DNA from: Clostridia bacterium
Lineage (GTDB): Bacteria; Bacillota_A; Clostridia; Christensenellales; Aristaeellaceae
Assembly: GCA_017517815.1 (NCBI GenBank)
Contig: JAFWYA010000101.1
Span: 20,407 to 84,406, forward strand
Length of the DNA: 64,000 nt
Direction of reading: 5' to 3'
The notes under the pieces are model-generated. The model was not told the DNA's origin. It saw nothing but the letters and a program-made list of their open reading frames with translations, and made no database searches. The position numbers were made by a program, and so were the translations under genes. Shown here piece by piece: positions 40,901 through 55,900 of the stretch. Within the stretch, counting starts at the first letter, position 1; every line of letters begins with the position of its first letter.

Positions 40901-43900
40901 ACTCTGACGGAAGTATTCCTCCGCCTTTTCAGTGCTGATCACATACTTGCCGGTTTCCTCTCCGTTCTTGTCCAGCGCGGAGCTGTTGAACTCAGGCAGA
41001 ATCATCTGCGCCAGCTGTTCAAAGCCGGTGAAAGGTTCATCCTCGTTCTTTTCCTCGCCCAGCTTGTAGAGCTTGCTGATCTGTTCGGCAGTCACAGCCG
41101 CATTGGGGTCGGCGCCCAGAATGATGGCCGCAGCGTCCTTCGCAGTGATCATGCCGCTGGCGAGCAGGTTCGCCATGCTGTCTTCAGTAAGGATCTTTGC
41201 CCAGTCGGTACGGTCAAGGCGTTCAATGAAGAGATCCGCCAGATTGTCCAGCATTTCAGCCTTCAGCTCGCCATAGACAGTATCCGTGGGTGCATCGCCG
41301 ATGTAGTCGCCGGTCTGCCATTCGCCATTTTCGTCGCGTCCATCACGGATGTCCAGTTCGGGACGCTTGGCTTCATGGGCATCGCCTGTCAGTTCCACAA
41401 AGTCGATGTAGTAATTGTTGACCTTCTCGATGAAGAGCGTGTCGTTAGTGTCGATGATGAGCGACTGCTCCTTGTCGGCGATGTTGCCGACATCCTGCGC
41501 AGCGTCCATTACCTGATCACCGGCGCTGAGGGTAAGCTTCACATCGTTTCCGCCCTCGTTGTCACGGTAGCGGATGTAGCCATCCTGAGCAGTGGTATCG
41601 ATGTTGCCCTTGTGAGAGGTCAGAGTGAGATTGCTTTCCTCAGACTCAATGGTCGTGAAGGTGAGATCCTTGTCAGCCGTCAGCGTTGTGGCGGATTCCT
41701 TCATCGTCAGGGTGTCCTTCAGGTTGATGGCGCCACCATTGGCCATCACGTCAGTGGTGCTGTTGGTCAGTTCAATAGCGCCTTCGATGCTCACATCCTG
41801 ACCAGCGGTCATCGTGGTGGTCGTATCTTCAGCGGTCAGGCTGCTGTTCAGATCAATGCTGCCTTCCGTCGCCGTTACGGTGGTGGAACCGCCGGTGATG
41901 CTGACCTTGCCTTCGATGCTCGCATTCTGTCCAGCGGTCATCGTGGTGGTCGTCTCTTCAGCGGTCAGGCTGCTGTTCAGAGCAATGCTGCCTTCCGTCG
42001 CCGTCACGGTGGTAGAACCGCCGCTGATGTTGGTCTCGCCGTCGATGCTCGCATTCTGACCGGCGGTCATTGTGGTGGTCGTATCTTCAGCGGTCAGGCT
42101 GCTGTTCAGATCAATGCTGCCTTCCGTCGCCGTCACGGTGGTAGAACCGCCGCTGATGCTGACCGCACCTTCGATGCTCGCATTCTGACCGGCGGTCATT
42201 GTGGTGGTCGTATCTTCAGCGGTCAGGCTGCTGTTGAGCTCGATGCTGCCTTCCGTCGCCGTCACGGTGGTAGAACCGCCGCTGATGCTGACCGCGCCTT
42301 CGATGCTCGCGTTCTGACCGGCGGTCATTGTGGTGGTCGTATCTTCAGCGGTCAGGCTGCTGTTCAGATCAATGCTGCCTTCCGTCGCCGTTACGGTGGT
42401 GGAGCCGCCGCTGATGCTGACCGCACCTTCGATGCTCGCGTTCTGACCAGCAGTCATTGTGGTGGTCGCGTCTTCGGCAGTGAAGGTACTGCCAAGATCA
42501 ATGCTGCCTTCCGTCGCCGTTACGATAGCTGAACCGTCGCTGATGCTGGTCTCGCCGTCGATGGTCACGTCCTGACCAGCGGTCAGGGTGGTGTCCGCAT
42601 CTTCGGTCGTCAGGCTGCTGTTGAGCTCGATGCTGCCTTCGGTCGCTTTCACAGTGGTATTGCTTTGCGCAAAGTTTGCATCGCCGTCAAAGGTCACATT
42701 CTGGCCAGCTTCCATCGTTGTGATGGAGCCCTCTGCCGTCAGGTCGTCCTTCAGGACGATGCTGCCGTCGGTGTTGAACTCTGCAGTGACATCCGTTTCG
42801 GTGACGGTCTTTTCAAAGGTGATGTTCCCGGTTTCGTCAGCATCGCTGCCGGCAGTAACGGCAACCTCAGAGTCGGTAAACACAGCTTCAGACTTCACGG
42901 TGAAGTCTTCCCCAGCCGTCACGTTCAGGCTGGCATCATCCAGATTCATCGCGCCGTTTGCGGCGTCGCCGATCACCACATCGGTTCCGGCAATGATGGT
43001 GGTCTGCGCGATCTTTGCAAGCGTCTCGCTTTCCACAGTGCCGTCCATGGTGAAGGAATCGATCACGACTTCTGCACCGGCATTGATGCTAAGGCTGCTG
43101 TCGTCTTCCACATTGGCAGAACCCAGATCGATCTTGCCCTCGGCAACCAGGTTCACCACGGAAGTTTCGTTTTCGCCCGCCTGATCGGTGCTGATATCCA
43201 GCGCCTTCTGGGTCACGATGTCCTTGTTGGCCTTCAGGTCAACCACGCCGCCGTTGATAACGGTCATGTTGCCGAAGAACACATTGCCCTCGGTGGATTC
43301 AGCCCTGAGGGTGGTATCGCCCAGCTGACCAAGGCCGTCCACGGTGATATCGTCGCTGAAGACGATATCCTTGTCGGATTCGATGAAGGCGTCGGTTTCC
43401 AGATTGCTGTCGCCTTCAAGGTTCCTGAAGTCTACCTTGCCGGCTGCTTCGATCTCCATGGGGTTCTGGGCTGTGCCGATCGAACCGCTGGATGCCGTTA
43501 CGAAGGTCACGTCGCCAGCCGTTGCGGTGATGTTGGTCACCTTGCCGCTGGAGGTATCGTTGCTGTCGATGAGGCTGCCGGTGGTGTCGTTCATGGTGAT
43601 GGTCACGCTGCTGCCGGTGATGTCGCCCAGATTGTACTGGGTACTGGTCACTTCGCTGACATTCTGCGTCTTTTCTGCGGTGCCGCCCATTTCGACCGTA
43701 CCGTCAGAACCGACGATCTGGCCCTCATCCTCCAGCAGAGTCACATACACGCTGGCAACCATGGGCAGCGTGACGGAGCTCGCCGTGAGGTTTCCGCCGG
43801 TCAGTTCAGCCGCTTCGTAATCCATGATGTGGTTCCAAACACCCTGATTCAGCGTGTAGTATTCCTTCACGCCGTTCACGGTGCGGGTGGCCAGAATGCC

Positions 43901-46900
43901 AGCCTCGGTCTCTGCGATCACATTGAGGGTGATCTGTGCTTCCTGAATGAAGAGCACTTCTTCACCGGCAGCATTCTTGAGAGTGGTGCTGGTAACTCTG
44001 GCATTGTCCACCTTGTCGCCCAGCGTCTTGTCAACGTCCACGCCGTTTACGCCGGTCTGCGTCTGCTCTTCCCTGGTCATCAGCAGCACCCAGTCGTTGG
44101 CGTCTGCATCAAACTGGTAGTAATTATCCAGCATATCGCGGGCGATGGCGCCGTCTTCAAAGCCGGTAATGGACTCCAGCATCACCTGCTGGTTCTTGAT
44201 GGTTCCGTCGCTCTTATCAGTCTTCTTGATGGTGACGACGGGCATGTAGATGATGTCGCTGTCATCGCGCACCAGATCGGTGGCGATGATCTTTTCAGAC
44301 TCGTACCTGCCGGTTACAGAATTGTACACCGCAGTGAAGGCAGCCATGCCGCTGGCCATTTCAACCACGCTGTTGCCGCTGGCGTCTTCGACCGTGCGGA
44401 AGATGACCGCCTGACCATTCAGGCTGGCGTCGCTGCTCTTCTGAATGAAGAGAGAGTCCGTAATGCGGTAGGCATTGGTGTCGATTACGAGGTTGTTGGA
44501 CGGAAGGCTGGTCTCCTTGATCTTCACGCCGTTGGTTTCGCCCACGATGGTCACAGCATCATTGGCCGTGGTATCGAAGCTGATCTCGTGCGTGTAGCTC
44601 TTGCTGACCTGACCGTTATCATCCACCTCGCTGCCGGTGGGAGCCAGCGTAAGGCCGATCTGATTGAGCCTGCTGTAGGTAAGTTTGTACTGCCAGGTAG
44701 CAAGATTCTGAGCATGCGTATAATAAATCCTCTCGTCCTCCTCGTTGACTTTGCCGCTCCAGACACACAGGTTCCACGTCTCGTAAGTGGTCGTGATATC
44801 AACGTCCCAATATGTTCCGCCCAGTGCCTGATAGACGGTCCTGAGTGCAGCATCTTCAGCGCTGGCTGCCGCATCGGGAGCCACACCGAAGCTTCTCTGA
44901 TGGTTGTCGGTGTGCCCGACTTCCTTCACATGAGTCAGTTCGAAGGTGCTTTCACCGCTTCCTTTATCAACGACTGCGTACCACTTGTGCGACGTATCGT
45001 CATAACGAACAATGAACTTGGTGAAGTCTGCCAGCACGCCTTCGCCAGCCTTCAGACCTGCGAAGTCGTTCCATTCGTACGTGCTGCCGGTGGAAGTGAT
45101 CTTGGGGTAAAGTTTATCTTCGCTATCAACAAGATAATACTTGCCTTCCCTGTTCTTGAATTCCCTGTAAACGATACTGTACTCATTGCCCTTGTAGGTA
45201 ATGGTCGTCCAGTCGTCGGCGCTTCCATAATATTTGTCTTCGTATACATGGAATTCCTGATTCTGACTGGTACTGGTATTACCCGCTCCCAGGCCCTCCA
45301 GCAGGTATGCCCTGATGGTATCGGCCGATGTGTTGTGGGCCAGCACGTACGTCTTGCCCAGCTTACCCTTGACGATGTCATTGGGATTGATGCCGGTGTC
45401 AAGGTAGTAGTACGTGGTTCCTTCGTGGTAGTACCACTCCTTCAGCGTGCTCACGGTAGAGACAGTGCCCAGATCTCCCTGGTTGATGACCTTGTCGTTT
45501 TCGTCGCGCTGCACCTTGCTGGCGTCGTCGGGATCGGTGTACATGAACTTGAACTTGCCTTCGCTGACCAGCTGCATCAGCCAGTTGCCGCTGATGGCAG
45601 ACAGCAGTGCCTCGTAGGCGTAGCCGTCCATGACAGACAGTTCGCCGGTGGTCAGGTTGAAAGCTACGCCCGTGGCCAGCGTTACGCAGTTGCTGGCAGA
45701 GTCGTACTTGTAATCAGCCAGGCCGAAGTCAATGCCGTCCTCGGTAATGCGGACGATCTCTCCTTCTGCGTCGGTGAAGATGCGGGTACCATTGGGCAGC
45801 AGGTAGACGGATACGCCGGTGGCGATGTCGTAGCTTTCCAGATAGTACTCCAGGGCAGAACGGTCGGGAATGGTCACATCCTGCGTGAGGCCCTTCAGGC
45901 CGTCCATCACGTACTCCAGCGTACCGGGCACGGGAATGGTAACGGTCTTGGTACCGGCCTTCTGATACAGGCGCTTGGCTGTATCCAGCAGCAGGTCCAC
46001 TTCGCCGCCGGCCATGATGTGCCTGGTGTTGAGGTTGGGTTCGAAGGTTTCCGTGCTCGGAGTCAGGCTGGCCCACTGGTCGGCGGGCACCACTTCCATC
46101 ATCATGGGCGTGAGCGACAGGTACACATTGCCGGCCGCGTCGACGCTGATGAAGGTCTCCTGCTTCAGTTCTTCCACCGTTTCATTGGCGGCGTGGGTGA
46201 ACAGCCATGCGGTGAAGCGCTTGCTGGCGCTTTCACCCACATTGTTTGCACCGGAGATGATCAGCATGTTGGCCCATACAGGCGCAACCGTGCCGCCGCT
46301 GCTGACAGAACTGACGCCCTGCACGCTGGTCAGGTTACCCATAGGAACGACGCCGTCTTCATTTAGCTTGTCATCATCGTAGTCGTCATCCGTCCATTCG
46401 AAGGTCACGCTGCCGCGCTGGTTGGCGATGAGGCCATTGACGGCCACGTCGCCGGTACCACGGCTGGTCACCCTGATTTCAGGCTGAGACAGGTCGGTAT
46501 TGACGATGGTGTAGGTAGCGGTTCCGCCGAGGGTAACGCGGGGATTGATATAGTTGTCGTTGTGAACGGTGATGCCGGACAGTACGATGTCGTCGTTGGT
46601 GCGGTTGGTAATGCGCACATACGGCACATAGCTCTGGTCGTACACCGTGTAATGGCCGCTTGTCACGCCCATGTTGAGGTAACCGGCCTTGTTGTTGGAG
46701 ATCAGGCGGAAGGTCACCTTGTCATTGGCCTGATCAATGTTCCAGATGCTCTTTTCGTCCTTGATGCCTACCTGACGCACCTCGGTCTGGCCGTTCTTGC
46801 CTTCGTAAATGTCGATCACGATGCCTGCAGCGGCGTCGCCGATGTAGAACTTCGTGTTTTCATTCACGGTAGTGACAGCATCGTGGTTTTTACTCACGCT

Positions 46901-49900
46901 GCCTTCCTTTTCCTTGACAATGAAGCCGGACGTATCGCGGATGCGGTCAGCCGTGCCGGAGTACTTGCTGGCATTGATGTTTGCATTGGCAGTGTGGATT
47001 GCCACGCCTGTGCCGACATTCGTAGTGGAAGTACCCTCGATATCAGCGTCTGCAGCCGCCACAGCATGGCCGATGGCGCCCAGGTACACCTTGGCACGGG
47101 AACCGATGTTGCGGCTGAGGTAGGACGGCGCGCTGGTGCTGGTCATGTTGACCGTATCATAACCGCGCAGCCTTGCATTCTTCAAAGAGGTCTGAGGATT
47201 GATTTCAACAGTGAGATTGCTGTCGGCATCCACGTTCGCGCCCAGCGCCTTGGCCGATGCGTGACTGAAGATATCAACATTGATCTCAGTGGTCTTGGCA
47301 TGGATTTCCACATTGCGGGCAGTGATCTCAGCGCCGTAGGCCACATCGCCGTCGATCTGCACAACGGGAGTGATTCTGACGGTTGCGTTGCTTCTTGCCA
47401 GCGGCTCAGCGCCCAGGCCGGAAGCATAGGCATAAGCATGAGAGAACAGCTTATCCATCGAGGCGTCAGCCCAGATGTGGATCATGCCGAAGGTGTTGGT
47501 CAGCTTTGCCTTGCCAACCGTGACCTCGCTGCTGGAAGTAATATCGGCATCGGTGGTCGTGTGCTTGAAGTCGGTGAAGGCCAAGCCTTCCAGACGGGCG
47601 ATGGTCTGAATATCGTCATTCGTGCCCGACTGGGCCAGCACTTCGATATCGCCAAAGTCGGATTCAATGTTTGCGCCGTCGGCAATTTCGGCTTCCGTGC
47701 TACGGTTCAGCACGTTCTTCGCCTGCAGATCGCCGTCATTGGCGAAACCGCCCCTGGTATCAGCCACGGTTCGGGCCGTCATGACCGAGCTGGAGAACGA
47801 CTTGATCAGCACATCGCCGGTGGCAATGATGGAAGAATTGCCTACCCTTACCTTGTTGCGGATATTTTGTTCATTGTCGCCATACATGTGGTCGACCGAT
47901 ACGACGAAGGAGATCGTGCTGGCAACAGCCTCAGAGAACGAAGTAGCTGCATCGGCGGTGGTGATCTTTACATCGCCGCCCACCTTGATGGTGGAACCGT
48001 TGCCCACATAAGCCTGCGTGTCGTAGAAGCTGCGGGTGGGAGCCTTGGTGTTTGCAACTTCAACGGCGCTTACCGAGGTGCCCTTTCTGACATCTGCCTT
48101 GGCACTGCCGGTATTGTCAGCATGCACGTTCAGGTTGCCGCTCAGCGTGATTTTGGCATTGTCGCCGATATAAGCCTGAACACTCTGGCGCACATCATCG
48201 CTTTCGCCCACATTTGCCTGTGCCTTCAAAGACCTGGCGGAGATCAGGCTGGCAGACAACAGGCCAGTGGAATGCGCCTCAGAGGTTGTGCGGCCGGTTG
48301 CAGTGATATTCAGGCTGTTGGCCTCGATCTCGGTGTTCTGGGCAAAGCCGTGCACGGTGTCGCGGGTCAGCGAGCTGGAATCGAAGTTGCCGTAGCTGAC
48401 CAGTCCGATATTGACGTCGTTGCGGATTTTGCTGATCGCGCTGGTATAGGCGTCCGCATTGACCGTGATGCTCTTTGCCGTCAGCTTGCCGGCCATGCCG
48501 GTTGAGGTATTGGAATTCAGTCCGGCCCTGACGGTGGTTCTGCTCTCAGCTCTGGACTTGTTGATTTCGGCCGCCAGCGCCTTGAAGCTGCCGGTGGGAC
48601 CGTTCACAGAGGATGTAGCCTTGCCGGCATTTTCTTTCGTTCCAAAGCAGGCAGTGATGGTCACATTATCGGCGTCCATACTGCCGGTGTTGGTCACGAA
48701 AGCTTCGACCAGCGCATCCAGTCTGGCGTACACTTCGTTGACGGCAACATTCAGGCCGCTGACCTGAACGCTGGAATCAAAGCTGAATGCATTGGCAGTG
48801 CCGGTAGCGGTAGCTTCGATGGTTACGTCGCCGCGCACGATACCCTTGCCGCCGAAGACAGCGCGGGTGGTGTTGGCAACGGTTTTGTCCCCCACCATCT
48901 GACTGGAGGTGGCACTCGCCTTGTTGTAGCTGCCGCCTGCGAGGCTTGCGTCAAGGCCGCCGGCTGCGCCGGTCTTTGCTTCAGAGGACACATTGGAGTC
49001 GGCCAGCACTTCAACGCTGCCGGCGTCCAGGCTGCCGCTGCCAAGGTCGACCTTCGCCTCGAAGGTACCGGCAGCGCTTGCATTGGTGATGAGTACGGTC
49101 ACATTGGCTACATTCACCGTACTACCAACGCTTACATCAGCCAGTGCCTTAGAGGTGCCCTCAGTCTTCAGATGAAGCAGACCGTCGGTGATGATGCTGC
49201 CACCGCTCACCTCTGTGCTCACATTAATGTTGACAATTGCATCGGCATTGCTGGTCTTGACAGTACCGGCAGAAATGCTCACGTTGCTGCCGCCGTTGCT
49301 GCCTACAGTTGCTTTGGCAGCGTAGCCGCTGTTTTTGTTGAATGCCGAGTCCAGATAGATGTTCTTTGCGTTGACCGTACCACTTTCAATAGCGACCTTC
49401 TGCGTGCCGCCGACAACAGCGTCCACATCGTTGACAGCAACGCTGATACCGCTGACGGTGTTCAGGCCGTCAATGCGCGCGGTAGCCGAAGCGGTACCGG
49501 AAGCATCCATATCAATGGAGCCGCTGGTGGTTACACTGGCTGCGCCGCTGATGGCGGTCTTTGCATTCACGCTGGTCCGCGCATCCGCAGTGTTCACTTT
49601 CACGCTCAGCAGGGACACATCCACGCCGCCCTTGGGCTGGCTGCCGATGGCGTTCGCGCTGGCGGTATAAATGTTGTTCAATCGGATGCTGTCGGAATCA
49701 GTGCTGGTGGTGTTGATGGTGCCGCCGCTGATGTAGGCCTGGAAGTCGCCGGAAGCGTTGGCAATGATCGTGCTCACACCGGCACCGGCCAGACCCAGAC
49801 TTACGTTGGTCCCATTGGGAGCCGCGTATGCCTTGGAGGTGCCGATCGCGCTGATGTTCAGCTTCGAAGCCTCCAGCCTGCCGCCTGCGTAGGCATGGTT

Positions 49901-52900
49901 TGTAGCATTGTTCGTTGCGGTAATGGTATGCACACCCACTTCGAACGCAGCACCATTGGCTTCTGCTCCGGTCGTGGTGGCGTTGGCAGTGGAGCCCTTG
50001 CCCTGGTTGAAATTGGAAGTAATGGTCACATTGCCGACCGTAACGCTTTCAGCGTCAGCATAAGCCTTCTGCGTGCCGCTTACGGTAGCGCTCACGGTGT
50101 TTACAGCAACCGTCGCGCCGCTGAAAACGCCATTGGGCTGACCCACAGTGGCATTCGCCTCGGCTTCACCATTGGCGGTGATGGCAGCATTGCCGTTCAC
50201 ATGCACGGTGCCTCCGGTGATAGCAGCGTTAGAAGTTACATTCGTTGTGGCAACTGCGGTGTTGGTAGTAATGTCCATTCCGCTTACGCCCACGGATGCG
50301 CCGCCGATGGCCTGACCGGTAACGGCATTGGCAATGGCAGTGTAACCAGTATCAATGGTCATGCCGCCAACGCCGACCTTCACGGTTTCTTCGCCGGAAT
50401 TGACAGTCGCATTGAAGGTGCCGTCCGCCTTGGCGGTCATCACATTCACGCCGATGCCGCCAAGATTGACGCCAGCCGTGGTGCTGCCGGGAGCTGCATA
50501 AGCATCGGACTTGCCATCGGAGCGCACCGTCAGCATGTAAACATCGGTGCCGCCGTCAACGCTGGCCGTGCTGCTGGCGTTGCTTCCGGCGACCAGCACA
50601 TTGGCCTTGGCAGAAACCATGGTCACATCCACAGCGGTGCCAGTGGTCTCGGCATGAGCCGTATGATCCGTATAATCCTTGTAATTCTGATTCAGATGGG
50701 AGGTAACATTCAGACCGCCTCTGGTCGTGATCTGTTTGCCGCCTGCGCTGGCAGTCTGCTCCGTCTTGAGCAGGGCCACACCGACGTTGGCCATGATCTT
50801 GGTGTGACCAAGGCTGGCGATCGGGGCCGTAATCAAAGACTTTGCGTAAGAGATACTGTCGGCCAGCACTTTCACGCTGTCTTCATTCGTCGCAGTTGCA
50901 GTGGCTTCCACATTCCCCTTGCCGGAGATGGAAGCTTTGATGTTAGCCTTTGCGGAAGCGACAGCCACATTGGTGCTGAAGCCCAGCGCATTCACATCAA
51001 TGCTCGCATTCTCTTCAAAGCCGGAAGGTGTAAGCTGCGTTTCTGCACGGGTCAGAATATCGTCAGCCTTCACAGTAATGGTGCCAGCCTTCACGCTGCC
51101 GCCTTCAGGCAGATCAATTTCAGCCTTGAAGGTGCCCTGTGCGTAAGCAAAGCCGGAAAGTACCGTGCCGGTAACTCCGCCGACATTGGCGAGGTTACTG
51201 ATGCTCACGCTGGTACCCGCGTTGCCGCCGGACAGCACATTCAGGTCGCCGGTTGCCTCGATCTTATTGGCCTTGACACGAGCAGTCGATTCACTGCGGC
51301 CATAGGCAACGGCGATGCTCGCCGTGATATTGGTCATACCAGCCGAGCCGTTGATCAGCGTTACCCTGGAAGTGTCCTTCTCAGAGTCATTGGTTGTTTC
51401 GTTCAGTTTGGAGCTTACAGTAACGTCGCCGGCGGTGATCACGCCGCTGTCGACCGTCGCCTGCTGCACATTGCGCAGCACAGCCACGGCCACAGAGCCG
51501 TTGACGTTGAGGGTGCCAAGCTGCAGGCCCAGCATGTTGGCCTCGGCCTGCGCCTTGCCATTGGCGTTAACGTTCAGAGCAGTCGCAGCCTTGAGCTCGC
51601 CGACCGTATCGCCCTTGATGCGGGCGATGTTGCTGGAGCGGTTGTCAGCAATCGCAGTATTGACATTGGCCGCAGCACCGCCGGCTGCCACCGTAAGCGC
51701 TTCAGCCAAAGCAATGGTATCGCCGTTGGCCTTCACGTTGATGGTGGGAGCGGTGACCGTTGCGCCGGTCGCATCAATCACAGCTTCGTTGTCAGCACGC
51801 AGCTGCACGTAAGCGATGCTTGCACCCACAGCTGCACCGCCAATGTTTGCGCTGCTGAACAAAGACTGGGAATCTGCATACAGGTTGGCGGTCACATCGA
51901 TCAGGTTGGCGGTCACATTCTTATTCAGAATGCCGGTGACCGCATCCGTATCGTTGATGGCAACCATTACGGCCGCACTCACGCCAGCCGCACCGCCGGC
52001 AATTGCAACCATAACAGGCTTGGCTTTGCTTTCAACGTCGCTTTGTACCTTGACTCTGCCAGCGTTGATGGTACCCGCAGCTGCAGCCGCGTTTTCTTCG
52101 TCGGGACTTACGCCGATGAAGGTATGCACAGCGGGCGATACAACGGCCACAAGGCCGGCGACGTTAGCGCCCACCACGCCTACGCCTACATTGAACAGAT
52201 AGATTTTAGAGTTGGAAGTATTTCCAGAAGTGACATTGAGGGCAGAAACATTGTCCATGCTGACAGTCTGGTCCACATAGGTGTCAGCATGCAGGCGGTT
52301 GACCGTTACGGTCACACCGGTGTTGACGCCGGCAATGCCGCCTGCGATCGCAGCACCTGCTGCAATCGCGTCAAAGTCACTGCTGGTGCTTACATTCACA
52401 TCATTGACATTGCTGATGGAAGCGCCGTTGGCGATAGACGCCTCGGTCTCGCCCAGCGTTACCACAACCGCCGCAGAGGCATTGACGCTGGCGATACCGG
52501 CAGCTGCCATGCCATTGACAGACAGCGTGTTGGGGTAAGAAGCCGTCGCGCTGACATTGAGGTCGTTGCTCTTAAGCACCTCGCCGTCCATATAGGCGAC
52601 GGTGGTGTTGCTCAGGCTGACAGCAGAACCCAGCACGCCCACACCGGCAATACCGCCGCTGCCCGCGATGGATACCACGCGGATGGTGCGGTCAATGACG
52701 CTGACTTCGCCGTCGAGCTGTTTGGCAACATACTTGTTGCGCATTGTGTCATCTTCACTGGTGGTGGAGTACTTTTCAGAGTGAGAAACAGCGGTTACGT
52801 TGATGTCGCCTTCGGCCTGAAGCACCGCGCCGTTATTGACGCCTGCTTCCACGTTGCTGAACAGCACTGCAGCCGCCACGCCAATGCCCACACCTGCAGC

Positions 52901-55900
52901 GCCACTGGCGCTGAGGGTGACATTGAACATTTCCATCTGCACAAGTTCGTCAGCCTTGACGTTGATGTCACCGGCAGAGACGATCCTGATCTTTCCGCCC
53001 TGCTCGCCCACGATCGCCTTCACGGCGTTCTGAGGATCAAAGGAGGGACGGGTGCTGAGAATATTGGATGCATTATCGATGTCGGTGTTGGCATTGGCCG
53101 TTACGGTCTCAGCACCGTCATCAGTGCTGTCGCCCGGGAAGGCATGATCTTCGCCGCGGCCGTTATCGCCATCGTCATCGAAATTGCTGTTGGAGAAGTC
53201 GTCGCTCACATATCCTCTGGATGCATCGAAGTTGCCCGCATCATCGCCCAGCTGGATGTCCGAGTTGCGCACGCCGTCGCCCTCGAGCTTTTCGCCGAGG
53301 TCGTCCATGCTGTAGCCTTCAAGGTATTCATTTTCGCCATCGAAAACTTTCTTATTAAAGGCAGCACCGTCAAAGCCGCCGACTTCGTTCTTGCCGGTCT
53401 GCTTGTTGTAGCCGGACAGCTGATCAGCAGAATCCTGATCCAGCTTGCCGCCCAGCACGGTGGTCATCACCGTCAGGGCTACAGAAGCGGTGCCGCTGAA
53501 AGAACCGTTGGCTGCATAGCTGCGAATATCGCGCACAGCATCGGCGGTTACATTCACGTCGCCGGTTGCGGAGGTGATCAGGTTGTTCTGCAAGTCTTCG
53601 CCGCCCATGAAACCGGCTTCCACAGAACCCTGCATAACAGCCACAGCTGCAGTGAGGGTCACAGCTGCAACGCCGCTGCCCGCCACATTGCCGATCACGC
53701 CCACAAACTGCGCCTTGTCAAACGCAGTCATATCAATGGCGTTGGCAGTGATGCTTACATTTTTCTTTGCCTTGGCGCGGGTTTCCTGGGTAGAAACGGT
53801 CACAGCAACCGTGCCGGACACAGCCGCAGTGCCGCTGCCCGTAGCGCCAATAGCATCGGTAGTAATGGTTTCCTTGCTTTCGCCCTTCACGGACACATTG
53901 CCTGCAGCGTTAAGGACGGAGTTCTCCGTCAGGAACGCTTCGCTGCTGCCCTTGAAGTAGGTGACGATCGCAACGGGGGTCACGGATGCAGTGCCCGAAC
54001 CGGCCACAGCGCCCGCCACGTTCACCAGCAGGCTGTCAGCCATGCTGTGAACGTTGATGTTTTCGCCGGCTTCCACATTGCCGCCGAGGTTGGATTCAAC
54101 AGTGCTCTGGAAGATGAGCGCATTGGTACCGCCTGCCACAGCAGCCGTGCCTGCACCGGCCACATTGCCGGCAGCCAGAGCAAGGTCGACCTTATTGATG
54201 GCCTTGGCATCCACATTGCCCAGTGCCTTCACGTCGCCGTGCATGCTGGCAGTCACGCTGTTGTCATACACCAGCGTATTCACGCCTGCAGCCACGCCAG
54301 CCGTGCCAGCCCCACCGATGTTCAGGGTAACGACGACATTCATGTCGTCGGAGTTTGCATTGGCGATGGCATCGCCGGTAGCGCGCACGATGGCGTTTTC
54401 ACCCACGACAGCGCGCAGTTCCTTGCTGGAAACCAGCGTTACAGCGCTTGCGCCCACACCGGCGGAGCTGCCGCCGCCCAGAGCGCCCGCGACCGTGAAT
54501 AGGTCTGTGTCATCGTCAGCTTCGACAGTTGCTTCGGCGTCATCGCCGGTAATGCTCGTGCCGAGCGTAAAATCATCAAAGGATTCATAGCCTGCGGCCA
54601 GCGTTACCTGCTTGCCGGTTTCGGCGATGACCTGGTTCTTGTTGACAAGCGTGCCGACCACGCCGGCGCCGCCTACGCCGCCGGGAGCCACGCCGCCGCT
54701 GACGGCAGCCATCACAAGCAGCGTGTCAGCATTGGCCTTCACGATCACGCCGCGGCGCTTGCCGTCGCGGTTGCTGAATTCATAGCCGCCAGTCACAGCA
54801 CTGCCGGAAACAGCAGGCGCAGCATGAGCGATCAGGCTGGCCAATTCGCCCACAGTAGCCGTCACAGTATTTTGATTGACCAGCGTGGTAATGGTTGCGC
54901 CCACACCCGCCGGACCACTGCCGCTGATCGATACCGTAGGTGCAATGTCGATCAGGTCGGTTTCGAGGTTGGCATATACAACGATGGTATCGCCGGCCTC
55001 AACCTTTGCGCCGCCGCCCACTTCAGAGCGGGTGGTGGACTGGGCCACTACGACAGGGATGTTGCCAGCTACGGATGCGCCGCTCGTGCTTGCGCTGCCG
55101 GCAGCGGTGATAAAGTAGCTCTTTTCCTTGCCTTCAGCAACGATCACAACATTCTTGCCGGCCTCGAGAGACTCGGCCACCAGAACAGCGTCCGCACCTA
55201 CCAGCGTGGCGACCTCATGCTCAAATACGCTCACGTTGACAGTTGCACCGGCAGCCACCTGACCGCTAAGGGCTGCACTGGTAAGCACAACCACCTGCAG
55301 GGTATCGCCGTCGGATTTCAGGACGATCTGTCCCTTGTTGGAGGCAAGCTTTGCACGCTCACCAACCGAAGCGAGGGTCTTGGACTGGCTGACCAGCACA
55401 CCAATGGTGCCCGCCACAGCATTGCCTGTGGTGAGGGAGGTAGAGCTGAGCCAGTTGACCAATTCTTCGCTGCTGTCAGCCGTTACGTTGATATTGTTCT
55501 TTGCAGCAGCCTTTACGCCGGTGCCAAGAGCAGCCTCGGTGTGGTTGCTGGTTACGATGGCAGAGAAAGTGCCGCCGGCAGCCACTTGGGCAGTGCCGCC
55601 GCTTACGCTGGCGGAGATGGGCAGCAGCATCGAAGTATTGTTGGCGCGCACGTTGATCTCGCCGTTGTCAGCAGCAAGATCGCTGTTTTCGCCAACCAGT
55701 GCCTTCACGGTGCTGCCAGCCGCAATCACGCTGAGACCGCCGCCGACAGATGCCTTGCCCTCAGCGCCTGCAGCAATGGCCGCAGCGATCGTGGCAGACA
55801 CGATTTCGGTATCTGCATCAGCATCTACGTCGATGCCGCTGTTGGCCTTCAGGCTGACGTCTTTGCCGATCTGAGCAATGGTCTGGTCGGTCTTGATATC

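Noticed and set aside
41697..42728. Possible CRISPR or non-coding satellite
   Set aside because: The repeats are contiguous, in frame and 129 bp long without spacers. They are coding.
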